The position numbers were made by a program, and so were the translations under genes. Shown here piece after piece: positions 1 to 7,368 of a stretch of 64,000 bases of DNA (the stretch's first letter is position 1; the number at the start of each line of letters is the position of its first letter). Under the pieces are notes generated by a model. The model saw nothing but the letters and a program-made list of their open reading frames with translations. It searched no databases and had not been told where the DNA came from. Origin of the DNA: Cryobacterium sp. Y11 (GTDB taxonomy: Bacteria > Actinomycetota > Actinomycetes > Actinomycetales > Microbacteriaceae); NCBI RefSeq assembly GCF_002929535.1, contig NZ_PJJO01000053.1, positions 62,001 through 126,000 of the forward strand, given 5' to 3'.

Positions 1-131
1 ATGATGCCGGCCGCGCCGACGCCGAGCCAGGCGGTGATGTCCTGGGACTTGGAAAGCTGACCCTTTTCACGCACCTCTTTCATGCGTTTCTGGGTGGCTA
101 GTTCGGTCTTTTCACCCGAGTCGTCAGCCAT
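1..131 (-). CDS. flhB: Flagellar export protein FlhB, N-terminal fragment
   Basis: Only the first 43 codons are inside the window. The translation begins MADDSGEKTELATQKRMKEV and continues with a Lys/Arg-rich stretch (REKGQLSKSQDI) and the start of a hydrophobic segment, which is the characteristic cytoplasmic N-terminus of FlhB, the substrate-specificity switch of the flagellar type III export gate. The ATG lies directly after the fliR stop codon with no spacer, so the two genes are translationally coupled. The rest of the gene, including the autocleavage NPTH site, is off the left edge and cannot be checked. Confidence 0.9.
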   Translation of the reverse strand, partial: MADDSGEKTELATQKRMKEVREKGQLSKSQDITAWLGVGAAGI

Positions 132-890
132 TTATTCCACCCCCATGAGCGCATCGAGCGCCTCACCGGTGAGGGAGGAGACGATCTGGGGCAGGGCAAC
201 AAACACGGTCGCCGCGAGAGCGAGGGTGATGAAAATCTTGAGGGGAAAGCCGAGCGCGAACGCGTTGAGGGCCGGCGCGACGCGCGTGAGCAAGCCGAGG
301 CCGGCATCCGCTAGAAAAAGCACGACCAGCAGTGGGCCGGCGATCTGCACGGCCGCGAGGAACATCTGGGTGACGGCGGCGATGAGGGCCTGGGCCGGAT
401 TGGTGAAGTCGATGCCGCCGCCGAGCGGCAGCGCGGTGAAGCTGCGGGCGAGGCCGCCGATGATGAGCTGGTAGGCGCCGGAGGCGAACATGAGAGCGAG
501 GGCGGTCATCTGGAAGAGGCGGGTGAACTGGGCGCCGTTGACCATGGACTGCGGGTCGAATCCCTGCGCCATCTGAAATCCGCTGAACATATCAATGAGA
601 CCACCAGCCGACTGCACGGCAGCGAAGATGAGGTAGACCAGAAATCCGAGCAGGGCGCCGACGATAACTTCGAGCATGAGCGCGCCGAAGAAGCCGGCGG
701 TGTTCTGCGACACATAACCATCGGCGACACGCGGCGACATGGCCAGGGCGAAGGCGACAGCGAGCATTCCTTTAATACGCAGCGGAATCGCGTTGTAGGA
801 AAACGGCGGGGCGATCACGATGAACGCCACCATGCGCACGCCGGAGAGCATGACCGCTTCGATCCAGGAGTAGTTGAGAACGAATTCCAC
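132..890 (-). CDS. fliR: Flagellar biosynthesis protein FliR
   Basis: A 252-aa polytopic membrane protein of the usual FliR length. It begins MEFVLNYSWIEAVMLSGVRM and has about six hydrophobic segments. The region around residues 100-130 (GGLIDMFSGFQMAQGFDPQS) is the conserved FliR signature. FliR assembles with FliP and FliQ into the export gate inside the MS ring, through which rod, hook and filament subunits pass. The gene sits between fliQ and flhB, touching both, as in many flagellar operons. Confidence 0.95.
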   Translation of the reverse strand: MEFVLNYSWIEAVMLSGVRMVAFIVIAPPFSYNAIPLRIKGMLAVAFALAMSPRVADGYVSQNTAGFFGALMLEVIVGALLGFLVYLIFAAVQSAGGLIDMFSGFQMAQGFDPQSMVNGAQFTRLFQMTALALMFASGAYQLIIGGLARSFTALPLGGGIDFTNPAQALIAAVTQMFLAAVQIAGPLLVVLFLADAGLGLLTRVAPALNAFALGFPLKIFITLALAATVFVALPQIVSSLTGEALDALMGVE

Positions 891-1166
891 TCAGCCACCG
901 CCGAGGAGGGAGGGAATCTTCTCAAACATCTGGTGGGTGAATGCAATGGACTCGGCGATCATCCAGTGGCCGCAGATCAGCAGGGCGAACGAGACCGCGA
1001 TGGCCTTAGGAACGAAGGAGAGCGTGACCTCCTGAATCTGCGTGATCGACTGGAACAGAGAGATGGCAAAGCCAACGACGAGCGCGGTGATGAGCATCGG
1101 CGCGGAGAGCTTGGCGGCGAGAATCAGGGCCTGGAGCCCGATATCGAGAACGGCGTTAGTGTTCAT
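891..1166 (-). CDS. fliQ: Flagellar biosynthesis protein FliQ
   Basis: I start this gene at the internal ATG (MNTNAVLDIGLQALILAAKL), giving 91 aa, the usual FliQ length. The ATG overlaps the fliP stop as ATGA. An in-frame upstream extension would run into fliP and is not needed. The protein has two transmembrane helices with the conserved loop FQSITQIQEVTLSFVPKA between them. FliQ is a small core subunit of the FliPQR export gate. Confidence 0.95.
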   Translation of the reverse strand: MNTNAVLDIGLQALILAAKLSAPMLITALVVGFAISLFQSITQIQEVTLSFVPKAIAVSFALLICGHWMIAESIAFTHQMFEKIPSLLGGG

Positions 1167-2047
1167 GCGACCATCTGATAACTGCCGATGAGCGAGGTGA
1201 TAATAAGGCCCCACCCGTCAACGAGAATGAACAGGAGAATTTTGAAGGGCAGCGAGATCATCACCGGCGGGAGCATCATCATACCCATGGACATCAGCGC
1301 GGCCGAGACCACGATGTCGATGACCAGAAACGGGATGAAGATGACGAAGCCGATGATGAAGGCTGCACGCAGTTCGGAGATCATGAAGGCCGGAATGAGC
1401 GTGAGCAGGGTGACGTCAGCGGGATTGTCCGGGTTCGGCTGGTCGGCCGCGCGGGTCATCAACGCGAGGTCTTCACCCCGGGTATTGGCCATCATGAACT
1501 GCCGCAGCGGTTCGGAACCGAGGTTGAGCGCGTCGGCGAAGGTCATGGTGCCGTCGAGGTAGGGCTGCAGGGCAACACTGTTAATGTCCGTCAGCACTGG
1601 CGCCATGATGAACAGCGACAGAAACAGGGCCAGGCCGGCGAGCACCTGGTTCGGCGGGATCGACGGCAAAGCGAGCGCGTTGCGGGTCATGGCGAGCACG
1701 ACGAAGATCTTCGTGAAGCTGGTCATCATCAGCAGCAGGGCCGGAGCAACCGAGAGCAGCGTGATGCCGAGCAGGGTGACAATGGCCGACGACGGCGCGC
1801 CGTTTGGACCGTTAATATCAACGCTCAGACCGCCGCCACCGCTGTCGGCGGGGTTAGCCGGGTCGCTGGGAGCGGTCGGGTCTGTCGGTGCGGCCGGGTC
1901 GACCGTGACCGCATGGGAGGCGTGAGCGCCGAGCCACAACATCACGGCGGTGATCAGTACGACAAACAGAATCACGATGCCGACGCGAGCGTACGTCACC
2001 CGGTTCGCCGACAGCACCGTGGTCGACGGCGCAGCGGCGGCACTCAA
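1163..2047 (-). CDS. fliP: Flagellar biosynthesis protein FliP
   Basis: 294 aa. An N-terminal hydrophobic segment (residues about 20-42) precedes a Pro/Asp-rich spacer (VDPAAPTDPTAPSD). Then comes the FliP core with the signatures FTKIFVVLAMTRNALAL and PPNQVLAGLALFLSLFIM, and a C-terminal pair of helices. The Pro-rich periplasmic-side spacer between the N-terminal segment and the core is unusual compared with enterobacterial FliP. FliP forms the pentameric centre of the export gate. The gene overlaps fliO by 4 bp upstream and fliQ by 4 bp downstream. Confidence 0.95.
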   Translation of the reverse strand: MSAAAAPSTTVLSANRVTYARVGIVILFVVLITAVMLWLGAHASHAVTVDPAAPTDPTAPSDPANPADSGGGGLSVDINGPNGAPSSAIVTLLGITLLSVAPALLLMMTSFTKIFVVLAMTRNALALPSIPPNQVLAGLALFLSLFIMAPVLTDINSVALQPYLDGTMTFADALNLGSEPLRQFMMANTRGEDLALMTRAADQPNPDNPADVTLLTLIPAFMISELRAAFIIGFVIFIPFLVIDIVVSAALMSMGMMMLPPVMISLPFKILLFILVDGWGLIITSLIGSYQMVA

Positions 2048-2622
2048 CGGCCGTTCCGAATGGCGGCGGCGGTCTGGGTCCAGGTGGCTGGTGACAGGAT
2101 CGATCCGGCCAGACGGGAGGCCGGTGCGGCCTGCGTCGACTGCGATGTCTTGCCGGCTGTTTTGCGGCGCGGTCGGAACTCGAGTGGGGTGGTCAGCGCC
2201 AGAGTCGAGTCGGGCGCAGCCATGGTGCTGATGGTCTGGTCCGTCGCGGAGTGCAACGAGCGGGCAAAGACGGTCCCTGACGCCTCGATTGGGGCTGGGA
2301 ACGGTGTGTGGGCGGGGAGAGAGGCCGTCTCGGCTGCGGAGGTGGCGGCATCCGTTTGACTGGCGTCATCGATGGAAACCGTGCTGCCGTGCAGCACACT
2401 GACCGCGTGCTCGGTGACACCCAAGACGAGGCGCTGGCCATCAACGTCAACGACCACGACGGATGCCTTCTGGCCAACGTTGGCGCGGCCGACCACGGTG
2501 ACCAGGTTCGCGGAGACCTTGGCCCGGCCGCCCGTGACCAGACGGCGCTGCAGATACCAGAGCAGGCCGAAGACGACGCCGAGGGAGAGGACTACGCGCA
2601 ATGCGACCATAACGGTGTCCAT
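2044..2622 (-). CDS. fliO: Flagellar biosynthesis protein FliO
   Basis: 192 aa with one N-terminal membrane helix (VALRVVLSLGVVFGLLWYLQ), then a small beta domain (VGRANVGQKASVVVVDVDGQ, LVLGVTEHAVSVL) typical of FliO. A long low-complexity C-terminal half rich in Ala, Thr and Ser follows and is not recognisable. FliO is a bitopic helper for assembly of the FliP ring. The call rests on the N-terminal half and on the position between fliN and fliP, since FliO is poorly conserved. Confidence 0.85.
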   Translation of the reverse strand: MDTVMVALRVVLSLGVVFGLLWYLQRRLVTGGRAKVSANLVTVVGRANVGQKASVVVVDVDGQRLVLGVTEHAVSVLHGSTVSIDDASQTDAATSAAETASLPAHTPFPAPIEASGTVFARSLHSATDQTISTMAAPDSTLALTTPLEFRPRRKTAGKTSQSTQAAPASRLAGSILSPATWTQTAAAIRNGR

Positions 2623-2625
2623 ATA

Positions 2626-3330
2626 TTAGAGGCCCTCGGCGACGTCGAGAATCTGGGTGATGCGTACGGCGTAGTCCTGGTCAACGACGACGATTTCGCC
2701 GTGCGCAATGAGGCGGCCGTTGAGCAGAATGTCCGCGGGGGCACCGGCGGAACGGTCCAGTTCGATGACCGCGCCGGGTTCGAGCGAGAGTACGTCGCGA
2801 ACGGCCATGCGGGTACGGCCAATCTCAACGGTCAGGGTCATTTCGACGTTGTTGATGCGGCCGAGGTTGCCGAGAGCGGCCTTGTTTAGGGTCGCGGGTC
2901 CCCCACCGACAGTGCCGTCGGAACGCAGACGAATGGCGAACCATCCAGTTACGACGCCGACCGCGCTCAGTTCGAACACCTGCGTGTCAGCGGCAAGGAA
3001 CAGCGCCGAGGCATCTTCACCGCGGGAGTCGCCGAGCACGCCGATACCGAGTACGCTCGCGGCGCTCTCGAGGGCCGGTCGCAGAACGTCCTGGCTGTTG
3101 ATCAGGGCCGGAACCGAGCCGGACGCTGCATCGAGCGAGGAGGCATCCATGAGCACGATGGCCAGGTCTGCCGAGGACGTTCCGACAAACGATGCCACCA
3201 CTGCGGAACTGAAGCGGGCGCTCAGCGCGGCACTACCGCTGTGGGCGGTCGCGTGCAGTTGAACGCCGGTGGGCAACACACGCAGCAGCGCGTCGACAGC
3301 GGCTTCAGAAACAGACTGGGTGGAGATCAT
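2626..3330 (-). CDS. fliN: Flagellar motor switch protein FliN (long form)
   Basis: 234 aa, roughly twice the length of enterobacterial FliN. The C-terminal 80 residues are the SpoA/FliN domain (NVEMTLTVEIGRTRMAVRDV, then PGAVIELDRSAGAPADILLN and ITQILDVAEGL), which forms the bottom of the C ring. Residues 1-145 form an additional domain, possibly distantly like the CheC-type part of FliY. The first residues (MISTQSVSEAAVDALLRVLP) loosely resemble the CheY-P-binding peptide usually found at the start of FliM or FliY; FliM of this locus lacks it. The gene overlaps the fliM stop and is followed closely by fliO. Confidence 0.9.
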   Translation of the reverse strand: MISTQSVSEAAVDALLRVLPTGVQLHATAHSGSAALSARFSSAVVASFVGTSSADLAIVLMDASSLDAASGSVPALINSQDVLRPALESAASVLGIGVLGDSRGEDASALFLAADTQVFELSAVGVVTGWFAIRLRSDGTVGGGPATLNKAALGNLGRINNVEMTLTVEIGRTRMAVRDVLSLEPGAVIELDRSAGAPADILLNGRLIAHGEIVVVDQDYAVRITQILDVAEGL

Positions 3331-4238
3331 GAGGTACTCTCTTCGGTGTCGATGACGATGCAGGCGAGACGATTACCGTTGGCTCCGACGGCAGCTCTAG
3401 CCAGGGCCTGTAGTCCGACGGCGAGGTCGAGCGGGCGATGCTTGGGGTGCGGGATGGGAAGCACATCCCCGACCATGAGCGAGAGAATCTTGCTCGGCAG
3501 TACCCGGGTCGGCGTTAACCGCAGCGCAACATCCACCGGTACGGCGGCCAGCTGAGCCTTGAGGTATTCGACCGAGTTGGTCGCGGTGCTGGTCGGGTTA
3601 GCTTCCCCGAGCTGCGGCATGAGTGCCGAAGCGGGGATCGCGATTGTAGCCTTCGTGGTGTTGCGCTCAATGCGGATCGAGAACGTCGCCACGATCATCA
3701 GGTCGGCAGGGGTGGCCGCCTGGGCGAACTGCGAGTTGTATTGGATTCCATCGACGGCCAGGTCAGCGACCAGCAGCGGACCGAAAGAATAACGCATGTC
3801 TTCGAGAGCCTCGGTCATCATCTGACGCATCAGTGCGAGCTCGATCGGGGTGAAGTTGCGTTCTTCCGGAATTTTCTGGGTGCCATTGCCGCCGAGCATG
3901 TGGTTCACCCAGGTCAGTCCGGTCACCGTCGGAAGCTGGATGACCGACTTGGCCTCGAGCCCGGCAATCGTGCAGAGCACCATGGCCGTCTTGGACGGCA
4001 GCGACGCGGCATACTCGTCGTAGGTGTTCATCTGCACGACATCGCAGGTGATCGTGCACAAAGCCCGAACGCGAGCGGTAATCTGGGTGCCCCACTGGCG
4101 GGCGAATGTCTCAAAGGCGAGTTCAAGGACGCGGGCGTGATCGCGCGCTAACGTCGTCGGCCGGCGGAAGTCATATGGCTCCACCGACTTGGGCGTCTTA
4201 ATGGGCGCACTTCTTTTAATTTGTTCCTGGACCGTCAC
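3327..4238 (-). CDS. fliM: Flagellar motor switch protein FliM
   Basis: 303 aa. It contains the FliM middle domain (from about residue 20, VEPYDFRRPTTLARDHARVL, with AGLEAKSVIQLPTVTGLTWV and GGNGTQKIPEERNFTPIE) and a C-terminal SpoA domain (YLKAQLAAVPVDVALRLTPT, VLPIPHPKHRPLDLAV). FliM links FliG to FliN in the C ring and normally binds CheY-P through an N-terminal peptide of the form LSQxEIDALL. Here the N-terminus is MTVQEQIKRSAPIKTPKS, with no such motif. A 75-bp gap separates it from motB upstream. Confidence 0.93.
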   Translation of the reverse strand: MTVQEQIKRSAPIKTPKSVEPYDFRRPTTLARDHARVLELAFETFARQWGTQITARVRALCTITCDVVQMNTYDEYAASLPSKTAMVLCTIAGLEAKSVIQLPTVTGLTWVNHMLGGNGTQKIPEERNFTPIELALMRQMMTEALEDMRYSFGPLLVADLAVDGIQYNSQFAQAATPADLMIVATFSIRIERNTTKATIAIPASALMPQLGEANPTSTATNSVEYLKAQLAAVPVDVALRLTPTRVLPSKILSLMVGDVLPIPHPKHRPLDLAVGLQALARAAVGANGNRLACIVIDTEESTS

Positions 4239-4313
4239 GTTTGCACTATCGGCCGATCGGGCCTCAATGTTAGCGGTTGAGTAATGGTCGTTTATTTTTG
4301 CTGCGGCACCGGG

Positions 4314-5177
4314 TTAGTGCCCAGCCTTAGCTGGCTCAGTCGACCCTACCGACGTGGCTGGCGTAGCTGGCCCGTCGACCGCCCCGGGGATGAGAGCCCG
4401 AACACTGTCGGTCTCACTCGAGAGAAGCACAATGTCGACGCGCCGGTTCTGGGCCATGTCGGCCAGGGTACTTCCGGTCGATGTCGGCCGAGCCGATCCA
4501 TACCCAACTGCGCCAATCAGGGTGGGATCAACACCACCCTGCTCAACCAGCCGACGAAGTACCTGTGTTGCACGACCGGAGGACAATTCCCAGTCGGTGG
4601 CAAAAGCTCCCGACTGGCCGTGCACATCGGCGTGGCCTTCAACCGATATCTGCAGCGCCGAAGCAACAATTTCTGGAGCGGCGGCACTGAGCACCGCAAT
4701 TGAGATGTCGCTGAGCGCGGTACTGCCGGGCGCGAAGAATGAGTCTATTCCGACCAGCCCCATGGTCAGACCACGCTCGCCAACGGCGAATTCGACCCGA
4801 TTTGCCATGCCAGCAGAAGTCAGGCTTGTCTGAATATTTTCTCGGATCGTAGTGAGTCGGTCGACCTCGGCGAAAGCTTTTTCAGCGTCGGTCACGGGTG
4901 CGTCGGTGAATCCCTCGGCCTGGTCGTCGACCATGTTGCCGGGCACGATGACGTCTTCCGCGGTGTCGACGCTGGCCGTCTTGACCGAGCCGAAGCCGAC
5001 GGCGAGCGAATTGGCGAGCTTTTCAAATTTTGCTTGATCGATATTTGACATGGCAAACAGCACGATGAACATACACATCAGCACGGTAACCATGTCCATG
5101 TACGACGCCATCCAGCGTTCGTCGATGTGTTCTACCTCATCGTCGAGTCCCGTGCGCTTACGCCCGCGCCCACTCAT
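4314..5177 (-). CDS. motB: Flagellar motor stator protein MotB
   Basis: 287 aa. A short cytoplasmic, charged N-terminus precedes one membrane helix (WMASYMDMVTVLMCMFIVLF). Asp28 lies at its start, in the position of the proton-carrying aspartate of MotB. A plug/linker region follows, then a C-terminal OmpA-like peptidoglycan-binding domain (ISVEGHADVHGQ, LSSGRATQVLRRLVE, GYGSARPTSTGS, NRRVDIVLL). With MotA it forms the ion-driven torque generator anchored to the cell wall. It overlaps motA by 4 bp. Confidence 0.95.
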   Translation of the reverse strand: MSGRGRKRTGLDDEVEHIDERWMASYMDMVTVLMCMFIVLFAMSNIDQAKFEKLANSLAVGFGSVKTASVDTAEDVIVPGNMVDDQAEGFTDAPVTDAEKAFAEVDRLTTIRENIQTSLTSAGMANRVEFAVGERGLTMGLVGIDSFFAPGSTALSDISIAVLSAAAPEIVASALQISVEGHADVHGQSGAFATDWELSSGRATQVLRRLVEQGGVDPTLIGAVGYGSARPTSTGSTLADMAQNRRVDIVLLSSETDSVRALIPGAVDGPATPATSVGSTEPAKAGH

Positions 5178-6034
5178 GCTGCTTCGGCGCTGTTTTTAAC
5201 CGTGGACTTGGACTTCTTGACCTTCCTTCCGGCTGCCTCGCCCGGAATGTCGCCGACCGCTTTACCCTTCGCGTTGGCCTTGGGCAGGTCTTCCGTCGCC
5301 ACCATGGCACGCAAGCGTTCGCCGAGCAGGCGCGGCTGAATGCCAGACTGCACGGCGAGCATGCCCTCCATCTGCAGGGTCAGTCGGTCGATTTCAATGT
5401 CGGACAATCGGCGTAGCCGCGCACCGACGGGCAGCCAGAGAAAGTTGGCCGAGAGAAGTCCCCAGAGTGTAGCCACGAACGCTGCGGCAATCATCGGGCC
5501 GAGAGTCTCCGGTGTATCCAGGTTCTCCAGAACGTGGGTCAGCGAGACGACGGTACCGATGATGCCGACGGTTGGCGCGTAGCCGCCGAGGCTGGTGAAG
5601 AACCTCGAGGCGCTGCGCCCCGATTTGGCTTTGGTCGCGATTTCGTCTTCGAGCAAAATGCGGAGTTCATCACCGTCGGTACCGTCTGCGATGTTCTGTA
5701 GCGCACCGCGCAAGAATGGGTCTGTAACGTTGTCGGCTTCTTGCTCCAACGCCAATAGGCCCGATTTGCGCGCAGTTTCGGCGATTCCGACGACCTGATC
5801 GATGACCTGCACCGGCGGCGTGGTCTTGCCCCGAAACGCTCTAGGGAGTGCCTTGAACGCGTTGACGGCGTCGCGAATCGTTCCCCCGGCGACACCCACC
5901 GCGATTGTCGCGCCAAATACGAGGATCATCGGCGCTGGGAGCAGGAGGGACGATACGTAGCTGCCCTCGATGGTGAGCATGGCGTACAGGGCGCCGAAGG
6001 CGACCACAATTCCGATTATTGTTGCGGGATCCAC
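5174..6034 (-). CDS. motA: Flagellar motor stator protein MotA
   Basis: 286 aa with four membrane helices. Two lie near the N-terminus (IIGIVVAFGALYAMLTIEGS, LPAPMILVFGATIAVGVAGG) and two around residues 155-215 (GGYAPTVGIIGTVVSLTHVL, GPMIAAAFVATLWGLLSANF). The large cytoplasmic loop carries the charged residues that contact FliG. The C-terminus is a Lys-rich tail (KANAKGKAVGD, RKVKKSKSTVKN). The gene starts within 1 bp of the flbD stop codon and overlaps motB, so flbD-motA-motB form one transcript. Confidence 0.95.
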   Translation of the reverse strand: MDPATIIGIVVAFGALYAMLTIEGSYVSSLLLPAPMILVFGATIAVGVAGGTIRDAVNAFKALPRAFRGKTTPPVQVIDQVVGIAETARKSGLLALEQEADNVTDPFLRGALQNIADGTDGDELRILLEDEIATKAKSGRSASRFFTSLGGYAPTVGIIGTVVSLTHVLENLDTPETLGPMIAAAFVATLWGLLSANFLWLPVGARLRRLSDIEIDRLTLQMEGMLAVQSGIQPRLLGERLRAMVATEDLPKANAKGKAVGDIPGEAAGRKVKKSKSTVKNSAEAA

Positions 6035-6267
6035 TAGATCGCCCGTGGGCCGCGCGGTAGGTCGCTCGCCGTCGGGTCGTAGGCGAGGGCAATGACGTGA
6101 GCGCGATAGGTCGCGATCTTTTCAATGACCTCGTCCATGGACTCGGTCACGATGAAGTTGGCGCCGTCGACCATGACCAACGTCGTGTCTGGGTTGGCGT
6201 GAATGCGTTCAATCAGATCGGGATTAATCGCAAAGTGGCTCTCGTTCAGCCGCGTAAGTACGATCAT
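6034..6267 (-). CDS. flbD: FlbD family flagellar protein
   Basis: 77 aa, MIVLTRLNESHFAINPDLIE, with the continuation VMVDGANFIVTESMDEVIEK. This is the small FlbD/SwrD family commonly found just before motA in Gram-positive flagellar loci; in Bacillus subtilis SwrD increases motor torque. It is the first gene of the flbD-motA-motB-fliM-fliN-fliO-fliP-fliQ-fliR-flhB run, and a sigma-28-like promoter lies about 50 bp upstream. The opening MIVLTR superficially recalls CsrA, but the rest does not fit. Confidence 0.88.
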   Translation of the reverse strand: MIVLTRLNESHFAINPDLIERIHANPDTTLVMVDGANFIVTESMDEVIEKIATYRAHVIALAYDPTASDLPRGPRAI

Positions 6268-6288
6268 GAGCTCTTCCCTTTTTATGAT

Positions 6289-6302
6289 GCCTCGAGCGAG
6301 GC
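6289..6302 (-). promoter_or_regulatory. Short inverted repeat in the flbD leader
   Basis: GCCTCG-CT-CGAGGC lies between the inferred flbD transcription start and the flbD ribosome binding site (AAAAAGGGAAGAG). It occupies the same relative place as the hairpins in the flagellin and flgB leaders, but the loop has no GGA. The function is unknown. Confidence 0.35.
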
Positions 6303-6313
6303 GTCAACGGCTA

Positions 6314-6343
6314 CTGTCGGTCAGTCCGAGGGTCGCGTTAGCT
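6314..6343 (-). promoter_or_regulatory. Putative sigma-28 (FliA-type) promoter for flbD-motA operon
   Basis: On the minus strand GCTAAC is followed after 15 bp by ACCGACAG. This matches the TTCTAAC-N15/16-GCCGATAG pattern shared by the other flagellar promoters in the window at 6 of 8 positions in the -10 element, with the same spacing. The inferred start is about 40 nt before the flbD ATG. Confidence 0.5.
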
Positions 6344-6503
6344 TGCGTTCGCCCCAGTCCGTTATTAGGAGTCCGCCTCGAGGATCGCCGGATCAGAACG
6401 GCAAAGCGCCCCATCCGCTTGGCGGGACCGGCCTCTCCTAAGGGGATGCCGCGACATCCGTTCACGCCCTATCCCTGCGCGACAGGCCGGCCGGCTGCAC
6501 TGA

Positions 6504-6551
6504 CTGGCCGTCTGGCCGTCTGGCTGTCTAGCTGTATGGCCGTCTGGCTGT
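6504..6551. repeat. Six-copy 8-bp tandem repeat
   Basis: Six consecutive 8-bp units: ctggccgt twice, then ctggctgt, ctagctgt, atggccgt, ctggctgt. It lies in non-coding DNA downstream of a decayed HNH gene. The unit length is not a multiple of three, but no open gene spans it. Confidence 0.7.
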
Positions 6552-6600
6552 GCAGCCCAGCCATGCCGTCGGTTGAGCTCCGCGGCCGATCGCGTCGGGG

Positions 6601-6875
6601 CTATTTTTCCCAGTTGGGTTTCTCGGCGGGGGTGGCGGCATGGTTTTGGCCGGCGGGTCGTCAGGTTTGGGTGGGTTCGAAGATGAGGGGTCCGCGGGCC
6701 CAGGGTCGGCCGTCGATCATGTTGATCTCCCAGCCGGAGGTATCGATGCTGAATGCGCGGCGTTACATAACAGGACGGCGTTATCGATGTTGGCGAGGCC
6801 GCCGTGCCGCCAACCACTGACGTGGTGCACCTGCGTCAGGTGCGTCGGCACTGTGCAGCCGGGGTTCGAACGGGA
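6601..6875 (-). pseudogene. 3' remnant of a DUF222/HNH endonuclease-like gene
   Basis: Reading down the minus strand, one frame gives SNPGCTVPTHLTQVHHVSGW and HGGLANIDNAVLLCN, which is the Cys/His core of an HNH nuclease. After a frameshift a second frame gives IDTSGWEINMIDGRPWARGP and LIFEPTQT, then an in-frame TGA in place of the usual Trp codon, then RPAGQNHAATPAEKPNWEK and a final TAG at 6601-6603. The family C-terminus is therefore all present but broken by one frameshift and one nonsense change. The N-terminal DUF222 part is absent. Such genes occur in many copies in actinobacterial genomes. Confidence 0.75.
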
Positions 6876-7322
6876 CTCACCGGAGTTTTCCATGAATATG
6901 GGCGCCATCGCCTCCTTCACAACGATCTACTCGGAATCAAATATAAAAGCGGGGGAACCTCATATCTATTTTTACGCGAATTTCGGTGCGGCAAGGTATT
7001 GGCGGGTCTTCCTTCGCGAAGTTACACCCTTGGCCGATCCGCAATTAGAGGGTTCGTGCCATCGAATGCACGGAGGTGGGGGCACGTGTCGTATCAAAGT
7101 AATTTTCGAATCTCGTAAATCATTTCGTACAGGTCAGACTCGACAGTTGGAACACCCTCCCGATCCGCCAACAAGGCGCGGGGGGATGCTGGGCCCATGT
7201 TGCGACAGTGGGCCCAGGATCAGTCATGGGCCGACTGACCGGGCGCGGGCCCGGACAGTGGGCGGCCCGGATCTCGCGCGGGCCGAAAAATGGGCGACCG
7301 GAACGCAGGCACGCACGCAGAA
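6876..7322. other. Intergenic stretch without a supported gene
   Basis: Between the HNH remnant and the hairpin after flgE I see no convincing gene. Positions about 6930-7130 are clearly more AT-rich than the flanks (for example atctatttttacg and aaagtaattttcg), which suggests inserted or decayed DNA. Frames that stay open here have no recognisable motif and unusual composition. Confidence 0.5.
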
Positions 7323-7350
7323 GGGCACCCCCGCTGAAGCGGAGGTGCCC
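7323..7350 (-). terminator. Hairpin downstream of flgE
   Basis: A 12-bp stem with one mismatch closes on a four-base loop (gggcacc...ggtgccc arms), 19 bp after the flgE stop codon. There is no U-tract, so it could be a terminator of the flgB-flgE operon or an mRNA 3'-end stabiliser. Confidence 0.55.
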
Positions 7351-7368
7351 TGTGCTGGTACCGCTGGC

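Noticed and set aside
6034..6267. The start MIVLTR suggested CsrA, the missing partner of FliW
   Set aside because: The rest (INPDLIERIHANPDTT, VMVDGANFIVTESMDEVIEK) is FlbD family, and the position before motA agrees. CsrA would read like MLVLTRKxGE with a short IxIGDDI-type continuation.
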